Shown one piece after another: positions 8,282 through 16,931 of a stretch of 64,000 nucleotides of DNA. The position numbers and the translations under genes were made by a program. The DNA is from Collinsella sp. GTDB taxonomy: Bacteria > Actinomycetota > Coriobacteriia > Coriobacteriales > Coriobacteriaceae. The stretch covers positions 66,401 through 130,400 of the forward strand of contig DXMU01000046.1 of assembly GCA_019414025.1 (NCBI GenBank), read 5' to 3'. Every line of letters begins with the position of its first letter. Position 1 is the stretch's first letter. The notes beneath the pieces were generated by a model. The model saw nothing but the letters and a program-made list of their open reading frames with translations, made no database searches and had not been told where the DNA came from.

Positions 8282-9795
8282 TGGCGCTAAGCTTCGATTC
8301 CCTTACCGCCGCCCAGATCGCCGCAGGCGTTGCCGCCGGCGACTTTACCGCTACCGAGGTGGCCCAGGCCTCCCTTGCCGCCATCGAGGCGCGCGAGGGC
8401 GGGGTCCAGGCATTCCTGCAGGTGGCGCCCGAGCTTGCGCTCGAGGCCGCCGCGCGCGTGGATGCCGACCGTGCCGCAGGCAAGCCGCTGCCCCCGCTCG
8501 CGGGCGTGCCGCTGGCCATTAAGGACAACATGAACCTCGTGGGTACGCGCACCACCTGCGCTTCCCGCATGCTCGAGAACTACCAGAGCGTCTACACCGC
8601 CACCTGCGTCCAGCGCATGCTCGATGCCGGCTGCCTGCCCATGGGCAAGGCCAACATGGACGAGTTTGCCTTTGGCAGCTCCACCGAGAGCTCAGCGTTC
8701 CACCGCACCAACAACCCTTGGGATACCGAGCGCGTGCCCGGCGGCTCCTCGGGCGGCTCCGCTGCCGCCGTCGCCGCGGGCGAGGTCGCGCTCTCGCTGG
8801 GCTCGGACACCGGCGGCTCCATTCGCCAGCCGGCGAGCCTCTGCGGCGTGGTGGGCTTTAAACCCACGTATGGCGCCGTGAGCCGTTACGGCGTGGTTGC
8901 CTTTGGCTCGTCGCTCGACCAGGTGGGCCCCTTTGGCCGCACGGTCGAGGATGTCGCGCTGGCCATGAACGCGCTTACCGGCGCGGGCCATGATCCGTAC
9001 GACTGCACCAGCCAGGATTGCGCCGTCGACTTTACCGAGCATCTCAACGACAGCATCGAGGGTAAACGCGTGGGCATCATCCCCGCGTTTATGGAGGCCG
9101 AGGGCCTGACGCCCGAGGTCAAGGCCGCTGTTCAGCGCGCCGCCCAGGAGCTGCAGAACCAGGGCGCCGAGCTGGTCGAGGTCGACCTGCCGCACCTGGA
9201 CGCCGCCATCGCCGCCTACTACGTCATCGGCCCGGCCGAGGCGTTCTCCAACTTGGCCCGCTTCGACGGCATTCGCTACGGCTATCAGGAGGAGGGCTGC
9301 GCCAACCTGTCCGACCAGAGCTCGCTTTCGCGCGCCCACGGCTTTGGCGCCGAGGCCAAGCGCCGTCAGATGCTCGGCGCCTACCTGCTGAGCTCGGGCG
9401 TGTACGACAAGTACTACTACGCCGCGCAAAAGGCCCGCACGCTCATCACGCAGGACTACGACGCCGCGTATGCCAAGGTGGACACCATCCTCATGCCCGC
9501 CTCGCCGCGCACGGCCTTTAAGTTTGGCGAGATCAGCGACCCCACGCAGATGTATCTCTCCGATCTGTACACCATCTCGCTCAACATTTGCGGCAACGGC
9601 GGTATCTCGGTGCCGCTGGGCCTGGGCGAGGATACTCATCTGCCCGTTTCTGCCCAGCTGGTGGGGCCTGCCTTTAAGGACCGTCAGCTGCTCACGTTTG
9701 CCCGCGCCCTGGAGCGCGGCTTTGCCGATGCCGCCACGGGAGCGCCCGTGCTTTCCGTCGCGCCCGATTTTGCCGGGAAGGGAGGCGAGCTGTAA
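8281..9795 (+). CDS. gatA: Glutamyl-tRNA(Gln) amidotransferase subunit A
   Basis: 504 residues, an amidase-signature enzyme that hydrolyses glutamine and passes ammonia to GatB. The Ser-cisSer-Lys triad is visible: Lys in PLAIKDNMN, the cis-Ser in PGGSSGGSAA, and the nucleophilic Ser in GSDTGGSIRQPA, followed by GVVGFKPTYG. Full length for the family. It overlaps gatC and gatB by one base each (TAATG junctions). Confidence 0.96.
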   Translation: MALSFDSLTAAQIAAGVAAGDFTATEVAQASLAAIEAREGGVQAFLQVAPELALEAAARVDADRAAGKPLPPLAGVPLAIKDNMNLVGTRTTCASRMLENYQSVYTATCVQRMLDAGCLPMGKANMDEFAFGSSTESSAFHRTNNPWDTERVPGGSSGGSAAAVAAGEVALSLGSDTGGSIRQPASLCGVVGFKPTYGAVSRYGVVAFGSSLDQVGPFGRTVEDVALAMNALTGAGHDPYDCTSQDCAVDFTEHLNDSIEGKRVGIIPAFMEAEGLTPEVKAAVQRAAQELQNQGAELVEVDLPHLDAAIAAYYVIGPAEAFSNLARFDGIRYGYQEEGCANLSDQSSLSRAHGFGAEAKRRQMLGAYLLSSGVYDKYYYAAQKARTLITQDYDAAYAKVDTILMPASPRTAFKFGEISDPTQMYLSDLYTISLNICGNGGISVPLGLGEDTHLPVSAQLVGPAFKDRQLLTFARALERGFADAATGAPVLSVAPDFAGKGGEL

Positions 9796-11471
9796 TGAAG
9801 GAGCTTTCCGAGGTTCTGCAGGATTGGGAGGCCGTGATCGGCCTGGAGATCCATACCGAGCTCACCGCACTCGATACCAAGATGTTCTGCAACTGCAAGC
9901 TCAGCCACGATGACGAGCCCAACGCCAACGTGTGTCCGGTGTGCCTGGGCCTGCCCGGTGCCCTGCCGGTGCCCAACAAACGCGCCATCGAGAGCATCGT
10001 CAAGGCCGGTCTGGCCACCAACTGCGAGATCCAGCGCCACTCGATGTTCTATCGCAAGCACTACTTCTATCCCGACATGGCCAAGAACTTCCAGACCACG
10101 CAGGGTCCGGTCGCCTTTGCCATGTACGGTCATCTGGATCTGGACGTGACCGGTCGCGGTGCCGCCGAACGCCCCGACTGCGCGTTTGGCGAGGCCGAGG
10201 CCCAGAGCCTGGCGAGCGCCTCAGCCAATGCCGAGGGTCTGTCTACGTCCATGTCCTCCACGATGCGCGAGGGCAATCAGCGCGCCGGCCACCTGGCCAG
10301 CTACGATGCATCTAACCTGCAGATGCCTGAGCGCCGCGAGGACGGTTCCTACACGGTGCCCATCCGCATCCTGCGCATCCACATGGAGGAGGACGCCGCC
10401 AAGATGGTGCACGTGGGCGGTGCCGAGGGCCGCATTACCGCCGCGGCCGAGTCGCTCGTTGACTACAATCGCTGCGGTACGCCTTTGATTGAGCTCGTGA
10501 CTGAGCCCGATCTGCGCACACCCGAGGAGGCTCGCCTGTTTATGGAGAAGCTCCGTCGCATCTTTGTGACGCTGGGCATTTCGGACTGCTCCATGGAGAA
10601 GGGCTCCATGCGCTGCGACGGCAACGTGTCGCTGCGTCGCCGTGGCGAGACCAAGTTGGGCACCAAGACCGAGCTCAAGAACCTCAACTCGTTTAAGAGT
10701 CTGCACGACGGCCTTGCCTACGAGATTTGCCGCCAGGCCGAGGTGCTCGAGGAGGGCGGCATCATCTATCAGGAGACCCGCCACTGGGAGCCCAGCCGCA
10801 AGCGCACCGTGGTCATGCGTGTGAAGGAAACGGCAGACGACTATCGTCTGTTCCCCGATCCCGACCTGGCGCCGTTCGATCTGGACGACGGGTTTATCGA
10901 CCGCTGCCGTCGCGAGATTCCCGAGCTGCCCGATGCCAAGCGCGCCCGTTTTGAGGCCGACTTTGGCATTAAGACGGCCGACGCCGAGCAGATTGCCGGC
11001 GACCCCGAGTTTGCCGACTTCTTTGAGGCCGCCGCTGCCGGTATGGCTGGCAAGGAGGCCCAGACGGTCGCAAACCTGCTGGTGAACGAGATGATCGCCT
11101 ACCTTAAGGGCGCGGGCGTGTCGCTCGCCGAGTCCGGCATCGTGCCGGCTCAGGTGGCGGCACTCGCCAAGCTGCTGGCGACCGATGCCATCAGCTCCAA
11201 CCAGGCGCACGAGGTCTTTGAGGCCATGGCCCAGACCGGCGACGACCCCAACAAGATCGTCGACGAGCGCGGCATGCGTCAGGTGAGCGACGCCGGCGCG
11301 CTGCAGCCTATCGTGGATGAGGTGCTGGCAAACTGTGCCGAGCAGGCGCAGCAGTACCGTGACGGCAACCAGAAGGTCATCGGCTTTTTGGTGGGCCAGT
11401 GCATGAAGGCGAGCCGCGGCAAGGGCAACCCGAAGCTCTTCAACGAGTTGCTGAGAACGTCGCTCTCGTAG
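9795..11471 (+). CDS. gatB: Aspartyl/glutamyl-tRNA(Asn/Gln) amidotransferase subunit B
   Basis: 558 residues, longer than the usual 470-500; the extension seems spread over internal loops. The catalytic cradle begins VIGLEIHTEL, with zinc cysteines CNC and CPVC and the conserved PGALPVPN. The C-terminal YqeY-like helical tail that binds the tRNA elbow is present (about 410-558). GatB phosphorylates the misacylated Glu or Asp on tRNA and amidates it with ammonia from GatA. An inverted-repeat spacer follows. Confidence 0.95.
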   Translation: MKELSEVLQDWEAVIGLEIHTELTALDTKMFCNCKLSHDDEPNANVCPVCLGLPGALPVPNKRAIESIVKAGLATNCEIQRHSMFYRKHYFYPDMAKNFQTTQGPVAFAMYGHLDLDVTGRGAAERPDCAFGEAEAQSLASASANAEGLSTSMSSTMREGNQRAGHLASYDASNLQMPERREDGSYTVPIRILRIHMEEDAAKMVHVGGAEGRITAAAESLVDYNRCGTPLIELVTEPDLRTPEEARLFMEKLRRIFVTLGISDCSMEKGSMRCDGNVSLRRRGETKLGTKTELKNLNSFKSLHDGLAYEICRQAEVLEEGGIIYQETRHWEPSRKRTVVMRVKETADDYRLFPDPDLAPFDLDDGFIDRCRREIPELPDAKRARFEADFGIKTADAEQIAGDPEFADFFEAAAAGMAGKEAQTVANLLVNEMIAYLKGAGVSLAESGIVPAQVAALAKLLATDAISSNQAHEVFEAMAQTGDDPNKIVDERGMRQVSDAGALQPIVDEVLANCAEQAQQYRDGNQKVIGFLVGQCMKASRGKGNPKLFNELLRTSLS

Positions 11472-11477
11472 CTGCGA

Positions 11478-11620
11478 GGCCGGGGAAGCCCCGAGTCGCC
11501 GGGGTATTTCCTCCAAATTTCAAACAGTCCTATGCAAGACGAAGGCCACATTTAGTGGCCTTCTTTGCATGCGGAACTCATTTGGAGCAAACACCCCGGC
11601 GACTCGGGGCTTCCCCGGCC
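11478..11620. repeat. 143-bp element with 40-bp inverted arms
   Basis: Left arm 11478-11517 and right arm 11581-11620 are complementary at 38 of 40 positions (GGCCGGGGAAGCCCCGAG... with its reverse complement). The 63-nt centre holds another hairpin (11541-11563) and a GCGGAACTC motif at 11571-11579. The same architecture, hairpin then GCGGAACTC inside GC-rich arms with AGCCCCG, recurs on the minus strand at 31665-31805. Confidence 0.75.
11541..11566 (+). terminator. Likely gatCAB terminator hairpin
   Basis: GAAGGCCAC (11541-11549) and GTGGCCTTC (11555-11563) form a perfect 9-bp stem with a 5-nt loop, followed by TTT. It is nested in the larger inverted repeat, so termination may be a by-product of that element. 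Confidence 0.55.
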
Positions 11621-11668
11621 AGACGACTCGGCCGTTCGGGTCAGGCGGGGCTGAATGGAATAGAGTGA

Positions 11669-11697
11669 ATGGGCGCGCCGTTGGCGCGCCCATTTTT
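11669..11697 (+). terminator. Strong GC hairpin terminator
   Basis: ATGGGCGCGCC (11669-11679) and GGCGCGCCCAT (11683-11693) with a 3-nt loop, running into five T. It sits between gatB and the convergent AraC-type gene. Confidence 0.75.
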
Positions 11698-11700
11698 GTA

Positions 11701-11733
11701 AATGTGACAAAGGGACAGTCCCTTTGTCACATT
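11701..11733. repeat. 33-bp intergenic palindrome (copy 2, AAAGGGAC type)
   Basis: An almost perfect palindrome centred on AAAGGGACAGTCCCTTT with outer arms AATGTGAC/GTCACATT. A part-copy lies at 16481-16508 and another half (GGCTGTCCCTTTGC) at 11750-11764. It resembles the 33-bp elements at 7660 and 40811 in length and in the CTGTCCC core, but not in the outer stem. Confidence 0.65.
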
Positions 11734-11771
11734 GCGTGTGGAACTCATGGGGCTGTCCCTTTGCCGTCTTT

Positions 11772-12770
11772 TTATTGATGCTGGGAGCGCCAAGCGGTGG
11801 GGGTGGTGCCGGTGTGTTGCTTGAAGGCTTGGGCGAAGGCGGCCTGCTGAGGGTAGCCTAGACGCTCTGCCACCTGCGCTATCGTCAGCGAGCTGTCGGC
11901 CAAAAGGTCCTGTGCTCGCTCCATACGGCGTCTGCGGATGTAGGCGCCCAGGGACTCGCCAGTTTGGGCCTTAAAGGTGGCGCATAGCTTGGAGCGGCTT
12001 GTGTAGAGCCTCTCGGCCACTTCGTTGACACCCACACGCCTGCCTTTGTCGAGCGCGCACTCAATCATCGCCGTCGCTTCCTCGGCAATGGTTATGCTGG
12101 CGCGTGTGTCTGCCGCCCGCCGCGCCTGCTTGTGGGCCGCGCGCGAACAGGCGAGCTCCGCGACCATGGTCTCCACGATGCCTTGCATATAGACGTGTCC
12201 GCCTACGGCGCGAGCGCGGTCCTCGTTGATTCGACGTAGTGTGTGGCAGATGGCAGATGCTGCCTCCTCGTGCCACGACTCGGCAAACGCCTCAAAGACC
12301 CCTGCGAACTCGGTGGGATAGCGGTGCTCCAGTTCGTCAAAATATCCAGGCAAAAAGAGCACCGAGCGCGAGTGATAGAGCCGCCCTGCAAACAGTGGGC
12401 TTAACTCCTCGCCACAGTTATCTTGGATAAAGCTGCACACGGCATTGTTTGGCCACGGTCCATGCAGGGGTTTAAGGTTCGCAGGCGTTATGCCGGCTTC
12501 GGGCATGCACATGAGCGTGGGCGCGCTGACCTCGCTCACGCACGCGTACGGTTCGGGTGTGTATTCTGCCAGGTACATATCGTGCATCGGGGTAATGAAA
12601 TGCTCCATAACGATGCAGGCGGGGGAGAGGGGCATGATCCATGCGCGTCCGTGCGCCCGATCGTTTGCCACCTCGCCGGTAAAGACGGCGCCCTTGCCGG
12701 TAAGCTCCAGGCCAAACTGCTCAAACTGCGGTGCGTAGAGCTCGGTTATGTCGGTCGCCGCCCGCCGCAT
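11772..12770 (-). CDS. AraC/XylS-family transcriptional regulator
   Basis: About 332 residues from ATG 12770, which has AAGGGGA upstream on its strand; ATG 12791 or TTG 12818 would add 7 or 16 residues and cannot be excluded. The C-terminal ~100 residues hold the double helix-turn-helix (VNEVAERLYTSRSKLCATFK, then TIAQVAERLGYPQQAAFAQAFKQHTG). The N-terminal part is not a clear cupin. It is divergent from a two-gene ABC exporter, the layout of YbtA-like regulators with YbtPQ-type transporters, so it probably controls those genes. The inducer is unknown. Confidence 0.85.
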   Translation of the reverse strand: MRRAATDITELYAPQFEQFGLELTGKGAVFTGEVANDRAHGRAWIMPLSPACIVMEHFITPMHDMYLAEYTPEPYACVSEVSAPTLMCMPEAGITPANLKPLHGPWPNNAVCSFIQDNCGEELSPLFAGRLYHSRSVLFLPGYFDELEHRYPTEFAGVFEAFAESWHEEAASAICHTLRRINEDRARAVGGHVYMQGIVETMVAELACSRAAHKQARRAADTRASITIAEEATAMIECALDKGRRVGVNEVAERLYTSRSKLCATFKAQTGESLGAYIRRRRMERAQDLLADSSLTIAQVAERLGYPQQAAFAQAFKQHTGTTPTAWRSQHQ

Positions 12771-12890
12771 TTTCAAAAGCGTCCCCTTCATTTGCGAAAA
12801 CGTCCACGCCTGGCCCAATTGTGTGCCTTGGCTAACACGCCCATGATAAGTTTCTTACGGTTAACTCTCAAGCCGTTAGAAAGGAATCTC

Positions 12891-14714
12891 ATGGCAAAGG
12901 GATCGAAAAAGGAAGGTGGCGGCATCGGCGAGCTGCTTGCATATGCTGGTGACCGTAAATTCCTAACGTATTTGGGCATGGCCCTCTCGGCGTTCTCGCA
13001 GCTGTTGAGCTTTGGCCCGTACGTGTGCATCTGGCTTGTTGCGCGAGACCTGATCGCTGTGGCGCCTAACTGGAGCGAGGCCGCCGACATCGCGATGTAT
13101 GGTTGGTGGGCTGTGGGTTTTGCCCTGGCAAGCATCGTGGTCTATTTCGTGGGACTCATGTGCACGCACCTGTCCGCGTTTCGCTGCGCATCCAATATCC
13201 GCAAGGCTACGAGCGAGCATCTGCTTAAGCTGCCGCTCGGCTACTTTGACACGCACGCCACCGGTGAGCTGCGCCGTATCGTAGACGGATGCGCCGCCTC
13301 CACCGAAACGCTGCTCGCGCACATGCTGCCCGATATCGCCGGCGCCACTGCCATGGTCGCGGGCCTGCTTGTGCTGCTATTTGCCCTCGATTGGCGTTTG
13401 GGCGCGGCATGCTTAATCTCGGTCGTCGTTTCGTTTTGCGCCATGGCCACCATGATGAGCGGCAAGGGCGCCGAGTTTATGAAGGCCTACATGGGCGCGC
13501 TGGTCAAGATGAACAAGACCGGCACCGAATACGTGCGCGGCATCCCCGTGGTCAAGGTGTTCCAGCAGACGGTCTACTCCTTTAAGGCGTTTCACGATGC
13601 GATCGCCGAATACGCCGACATGGCGCAAAGCTATGCGGGTACGTTCTGCCGAGGCCCGCAGGTGCTCAACCTTACCGCGCTCAATGGCCTCGTGGCATTT
13701 CTTTTGCCCGTGGCGTTGCTGTTGGCGCCGGGCGAGACGGACTTCGCGCACTTTATGGTCAACTTCACGTTTTACGCGATATTTTCGGCCGTGGTACCGA
13801 CGGCCATGACCAAGCTCATGTTTGTGGGCGAGGCCTCTCAGATGAGTGCCGATTCGCTGGCTCGCATTCGAAGCGTCATGGATTCCAAGCAGCTCTCCGT
13901 GCCCACGCAACCCAAGCACCCTGCCGGCGGCGACGTGCGATTTGAGGACGTGAGCTTTACGTACGAGGGTGCCGAAGCACCTGCCGTTAGCCATGTAAGT
14001 TTCAGCGTTCCCGCTGGTAGTGCCCTTGCGCTTGTGGGTCCTTCGGGCGGCGGCAAGTCAACCTGCGCAAGCCTGATTCCTCGTTTTTGGGATGTTTCCT
14101 CGGGTCGAGTGCTCGTAGGTGGTGTGGACGTTCGCGATGTGGATCCGCACGAGCTTATGGACCAGGTCGCCTTCGTGTTCCAGACCAACCAGCTGTTCCG
14201 GCAAACACTTGCCGATAACGTGCGCGCTTCCAAGCCTACGGCCACTGACGACGAAGTGCGTGCGGCCCTCTCCGCAGCTCAGTGCGACGACATTGTGGCC
14301 AAGCTTCCACAGGGCATCAATACCATGCTCGGTGCCGGCGGAGCATATCTTTCGGGCGGCGAGGTCCAGCGCGTGGCACTTGCCCGCGCGATCCTTAAAG
14401 ACGCGCCCATCGTGGTGCTCGATGAGGCCACGGCGTTTGCCGACCCCGAGAACGAGGCACTCATCCAGCGCGCCTTTAGCAAGCTGGCGGCGGGTCGTAC
14501 GGTCATTATGATCGCGCACCGACTCTCGACTGTAGTGGGCGCAGATCAAATCGTGGTGCTCAACCAGGGTAGCGTGCAGGAGACTGGCACCCATGCCGAG
14601 TTGCTGTCCCAAGAGGGTCTGTATGCCAAGATGTGGGCCGAATACGAACAGGCCGCGAGCTGGAAGATCACTGCTGCCGCGGATGCCGCCGTCACGAAGG
14701 GAGGCGAGGCCTAA
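12891..14714 (+). CDS. ABC transporter, fused permease/ATPase (first half of heterodimer)
   Basis: 607 residues from ATG 12891, chosen because GAAAGGAA sits just upstream; the open frame extends far 5' into the regulator promoter. A six-helix exporter membrane domain (about 20-320) is followed by an ATPase with Walker A GPSGGGKST, signature YLSGGEVQRV and Walker B IVVLDEATAF. After DEATA it has FADPENE, where the partner has SLDVENE. The next gene starts on the base after this stop, so the two almost surely form a heterodimer. Similar pairs with AraC regulators (YbtPQ/IrtAB type) move siderophores or peptides. The substrate here is not evident. Confidence 0.88.
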   Translation: MAKGSKKEGGGIGELLAYAGDRKFLTYLGMALSAFSQLLSFGPYVCIWLVARDLIAVAPNWSEAADIAMYGWWAVGFALASIVVYFVGLMCTHLSAFRCASNIRKATSEHLLKLPLGYFDTHATGELRRIVDGCAASTETLLAHMLPDIAGATAMVAGLLVLLFALDWRLGAACLISVVVSFCAMATMMSGKGAEFMKAYMGALVKMNKTGTEYVRGIPVVKVFQQTVYSFKAFHDAIAEYADMAQSYAGTFCRGPQVLNLTALNGLVAFLLPVALLLAPGETDFAHFMVNFTFYAIFSAVVPTAMTKLMFVGEASQMSADSLARIRSVMDSKQLSVPTQPKHPAGGDVRFEDVSFTYEGAEAPAVSHVSFSVPAGSALALVGPSGGGKSTCASLIPRFWDVSSGRVLVGGVDVRDVDPHELMDQVAFVFQTNQLFRQTLADNVRASKPTATDDEVRAALSAAQCDDIVAKLPQGINTMLGAGGAYLSGGEVQRVALARAILKDAPIVVLDEATAFADPENEALIQRAFSKLAAGRTVIMIAHRLSTVVGADQIVVLNQGSVQETGTHAELLSQEGLYAKMWAEYEQAASWKITAAADAAVTKGGEA

Positions 14715-16472
14715 ATGTTCGCCTCATTCCAAAAGAAGTATTTCCTATCCGATAAAGGCGTCGCCGGCGTAAAACGCGGCATTTTCTGGACCACGCTCAC
14801 CAATCTCATCATCATGGCCGGCATGGGCTTTTTATTCCTGGTCATGTCCGGCTTTGTCGAACATCTCGCCACCGGCGCCGATCTGCCGAGTGCACTGCCT
14901 ATCGTGGGCGGTCTCATTATCTTTTTTGCGCTGCTCTTTGCCTCTAACTGGCAGCAGTATTACTACACCTACTGCATCTTTTACGAGGAGTGCGGCAAGC
15001 AGCGCATGGGGATTGCCGAGCGCTTGCGCAAACTGCCGTTGTCGTTTTTCGGCCGTCGTGATCTGGCCGATCTAACCGAAACCATCATGGGCGACGTTCA
15101 GACTATGGAGCATGCCTACAGTCATGTGCTGGGAGAGCTTTGGGGTGCCATCATCGCAAGTGCGATCGTGTTCGTGTCGTCGCTGTTCTTTTGCTGGCAG
15201 CTGGCGATTGCGGCGTTTTGGAGCGTGCCCGTGGCCTTTGCCGTGCTGTACCTGACGCGCGGCCCCATGACCCCGGTGTTCGACCGCGTACGCGCCGAGA
15301 AGGTCAAGGTCACCGAGGCGATTCAGGAGACGCTCGACTGCGTGCGCGAGATCCGCGCTACCAACCAGGAGGCCCATTATCTTGAGGGACTCAACGCCGT
15401 GATCGATGCCGAGGAGCGCGAGACCACCAGAGGCGAGCTCGCTAACGGACTTTTGGTCAACTCCGCCTTTGCCATCCTGCGCTTGGGGATTGCCACCACG
15501 TTGGTCACGGGCGCCGAGATGGTCGCCTCCGGCCAGGTCGACTTTTTGGTGATGTTTGCCTTCCTGCTCATGGTGAGCCGCATCTATGCGCCCTTTGATC
15601 AGGCGCTGATGCTGATGTCCGAGCTATTTGCCGCTGAGTCGTCGGCTAAGCGCATGCGCTCCATCATGGAGGAGCCCATGGCGCGGGGCAGCGAGAAGTT
15701 TGAGCCCGTGGGCCACGACGTGGTGTTCGATCACGTGGCATTTGGCTATGGCGCGGGCGAGGACGGCCGAGCCGGCGAGAAGGTTCTAACCGATGTGAGC
15801 TTTACCGCCAAGGAAGGCGAAGTCACGGCATTGGTCGGTCCTTCGGGCTCGGGTAAGTCCACGGTGAGCCGCCTGGCCGCACGCTTTTGGGATGCCACCG
15901 AAGGTACGGTTACCGTGGGCGGCGTAGACGTTGCGAGCGTGGACCCCGAGGTGCTGCTGCGCGACTACGCCATTGTGTTCCAAGATGTGCTGCTCTTTGA
16001 CGACACGGTGATGGGTAACATTCGTCTTGGCCGACGCGATGCCACCGATGAGGAAGTGCTTGCCGCCGCGCGTGCCGCCAACTGCGACGAGTTCGTAAGC
16101 CGCATGCCGCAGGGCTATGACACTATGATTGGCGAGAACGGCTCCAAGCTCTCCGGTGGTGAGCGCCAGCGTATCTCCATCGCCCGCGCGCTGCTCAAAG
16201 ATGCGCCGATTGTGTTGCTGGACGAGGCGACGGCGAGCTTGGATGTGGAGAACGAGACCGTGGTGCAGCAGGCGCTCTCCCGCCTGCTTGCAGGCAAGAC
16301 GGTTATCGTGATTGCCCACCGTATGCGCACGGTGGAAAATGCCGACAAAATCGTTGTACTCAAGGATGGTGTGGTTGCCGAGCAGGGCACTCCGGCGCAG
16401 CTCAAGGCGGCAGGTGGAGAATTCGCCCGCATGGTGGCGCTGCAAAAGGAAGCAGCTACCTGGCAGTTGTAA
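14715..16472 (+). CDS. ABC transporter, fused permease/ATPase (second half of heterodimer)
   Basis: 585 residues. ATG directly follows the upstream TAA, and GAAGGGAGG lies 14-22 nt upstream within the preceding gene. Six membrane helices, then an ATPase with Walker A GPSGSGKST, signature LSGGERQRI, Walker B IVLLDEATASLD and H-loop VIAHRM, all canonical. The partner gene upstream is less standard around the D-loop, so this subunit may carry the main hydrolysis site, as in asymmetric exporters (inference). A partial AAAGGGAC palindrome lies 8 nt after the stop. Confidence 0.88.
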   Translation: MFASFQKKYFLSDKGVAGVKRGIFWTTLTNLIIMAGMGFLFLVMSGFVEHLATGADLPSALPIVGGLIIFFALLFASNWQQYYYTYCIFYEECGKQRMGIAERLRKLPLSFFGRRDLADLTETIMGDVQTMEHAYSHVLGELWGAIIASAIVFVSSLFFCWQLAIAAFWSVPVAFAVLYLTRGPMTPVFDRVRAEKVKVTEAIQETLDCVREIRATNQEAHYLEGLNAVIDAEERETTRGELANGLLVNSAFAILRLGIATTLVTGAEMVASGQVDFLVMFAFLLMVSRIYAPFDQALMLMSELFAAESSAKRMRSIMEEPMARGSEKFEPVGHDVVFDHVAFGYGAGEDGRAGEKVLTDVSFTAKEGEVTALVGPSGSGKSTVSRLAARFWDATEGTVTVGGVDVASVDPEVLLRDYAIVFQDVLLFDDTVMGNIRLGRRDATDEEVLAAARAANCDEFVSRMPQGYDTMIGENGSKLSGGERQRISIARALLKDAPIVLLDEATASLDVENETVVQQALSRLLAGKTVIVIAHRMRTVENADKIVVLKDGVVAEQGTPAQLKAAGGEFARMVALQKEAATWQL

Positions 16473-16480
16473 GAAGGGGC

Positions 16481-16508
16481 AAAGGGACAGTCCCTTTCTC
16501 ACATTGAC
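16481..16508. repeat. Partial copy of the AAAGGGAC palindrome
   Basis: AAAGGGACAGTCCCTTT (16481-16497) is followed by CTCACATTGAC, matching the centre and right arm of 11701-11733. The left arm is missing. Confidence 0.55.
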
Positions 16509-16539
16509 AATCGGTTACTCCGCATCGCTAATTTTCAAA

Positions 16540-16559
16540 AGGTTAGCCATGGCTGACCT
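16540..16559. promoter_or_regulatory. DtxR/MntR-like palindromic operator
   Basis: AGGTTAGCCATGGCTGACCT is palindromic at 18 of 20 positions and looks like the actinobacterial iron/manganese regulator box (half-site AGGTTAG). It lies 109 nt before the DUF6110-like gene, in the probable promoter region (TTGACA 16504-16509, TAATTT 16529-16534, spacing long at 19 nt). It suggests metal-dependent control of the operon. Confidence 0.5.
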
Positions 16560-16667
16560 AGATAGTTAGATAAAATTGAGATATTTCAAAAGCGTGCTCG
16601 AGCAAACTTATTTACTCGGGTGCTGAGGCACCGTGCCGCGTCCAATGCGGCAAAAGGGAGAAGCAAC

Positions 16668-16913
16668 ATGAAGAAGTCGACGTTCAATACCCTGCTTGTC
16701 GGTGGCGGTTTTCTGCTTGGCACGGCCGGCATCAAGCTGCTTACCAGCGCTCCGGTCAAGAATGCCTGCGTGCAGGGTATCGCGTGTGGCATGCGCATCA
16801 AGAACGGCTACCAGGACATGGTCGAGCAGGCCAAGGCTAATGTCGACGACATGGTTGCCGAGGCTGCTTACATCACCCAGAGCGAGGCCGCTGCTGACGA
16901 GGCAGCCGAGTAA
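16668..16913 (+). CDS. DUF6110-like small membrane protein, likely partner of the P-type ATPase
   Basis: 81 residues from ATG 16668 with AAAGGGAG upstream. A Gly-rich N-terminal helix (TLLVGGGFLLGTAGIKLL) is followed by APVKNACVQGIACGMR and an amphipathic, acidic tail. It sits 18 nt before the metal ATPase gene. The layout (glycine-rich membrane helix, APV..A motif, charged C terminus) recalls mycobacterial PacL (DUF1490) proteins that organise P-type metal ATPases in the membrane. The comparison is mine and not a database result. Unlike the PacL tails I know, no Asp/His metal motif is visible at the C terminus. Confidence 0.7.
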   Translation: MKKSTFNTLLVGGGFLLGTAGIKLLTSAPVKNACVQGIACGMRIKNGYQDMVEQAKANVDDMVAEAAYITQSEAAADEAAE

Positions 16914-16931
16914 CGCTCCCAGGCACAAACT

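Noticed and set aside
12820..12890. DtxR-type box in the AraC/ABC promoter
   Set aside because: GGCTAAC and GGTTAAC half-sites are present but not arranged as a palindrome.
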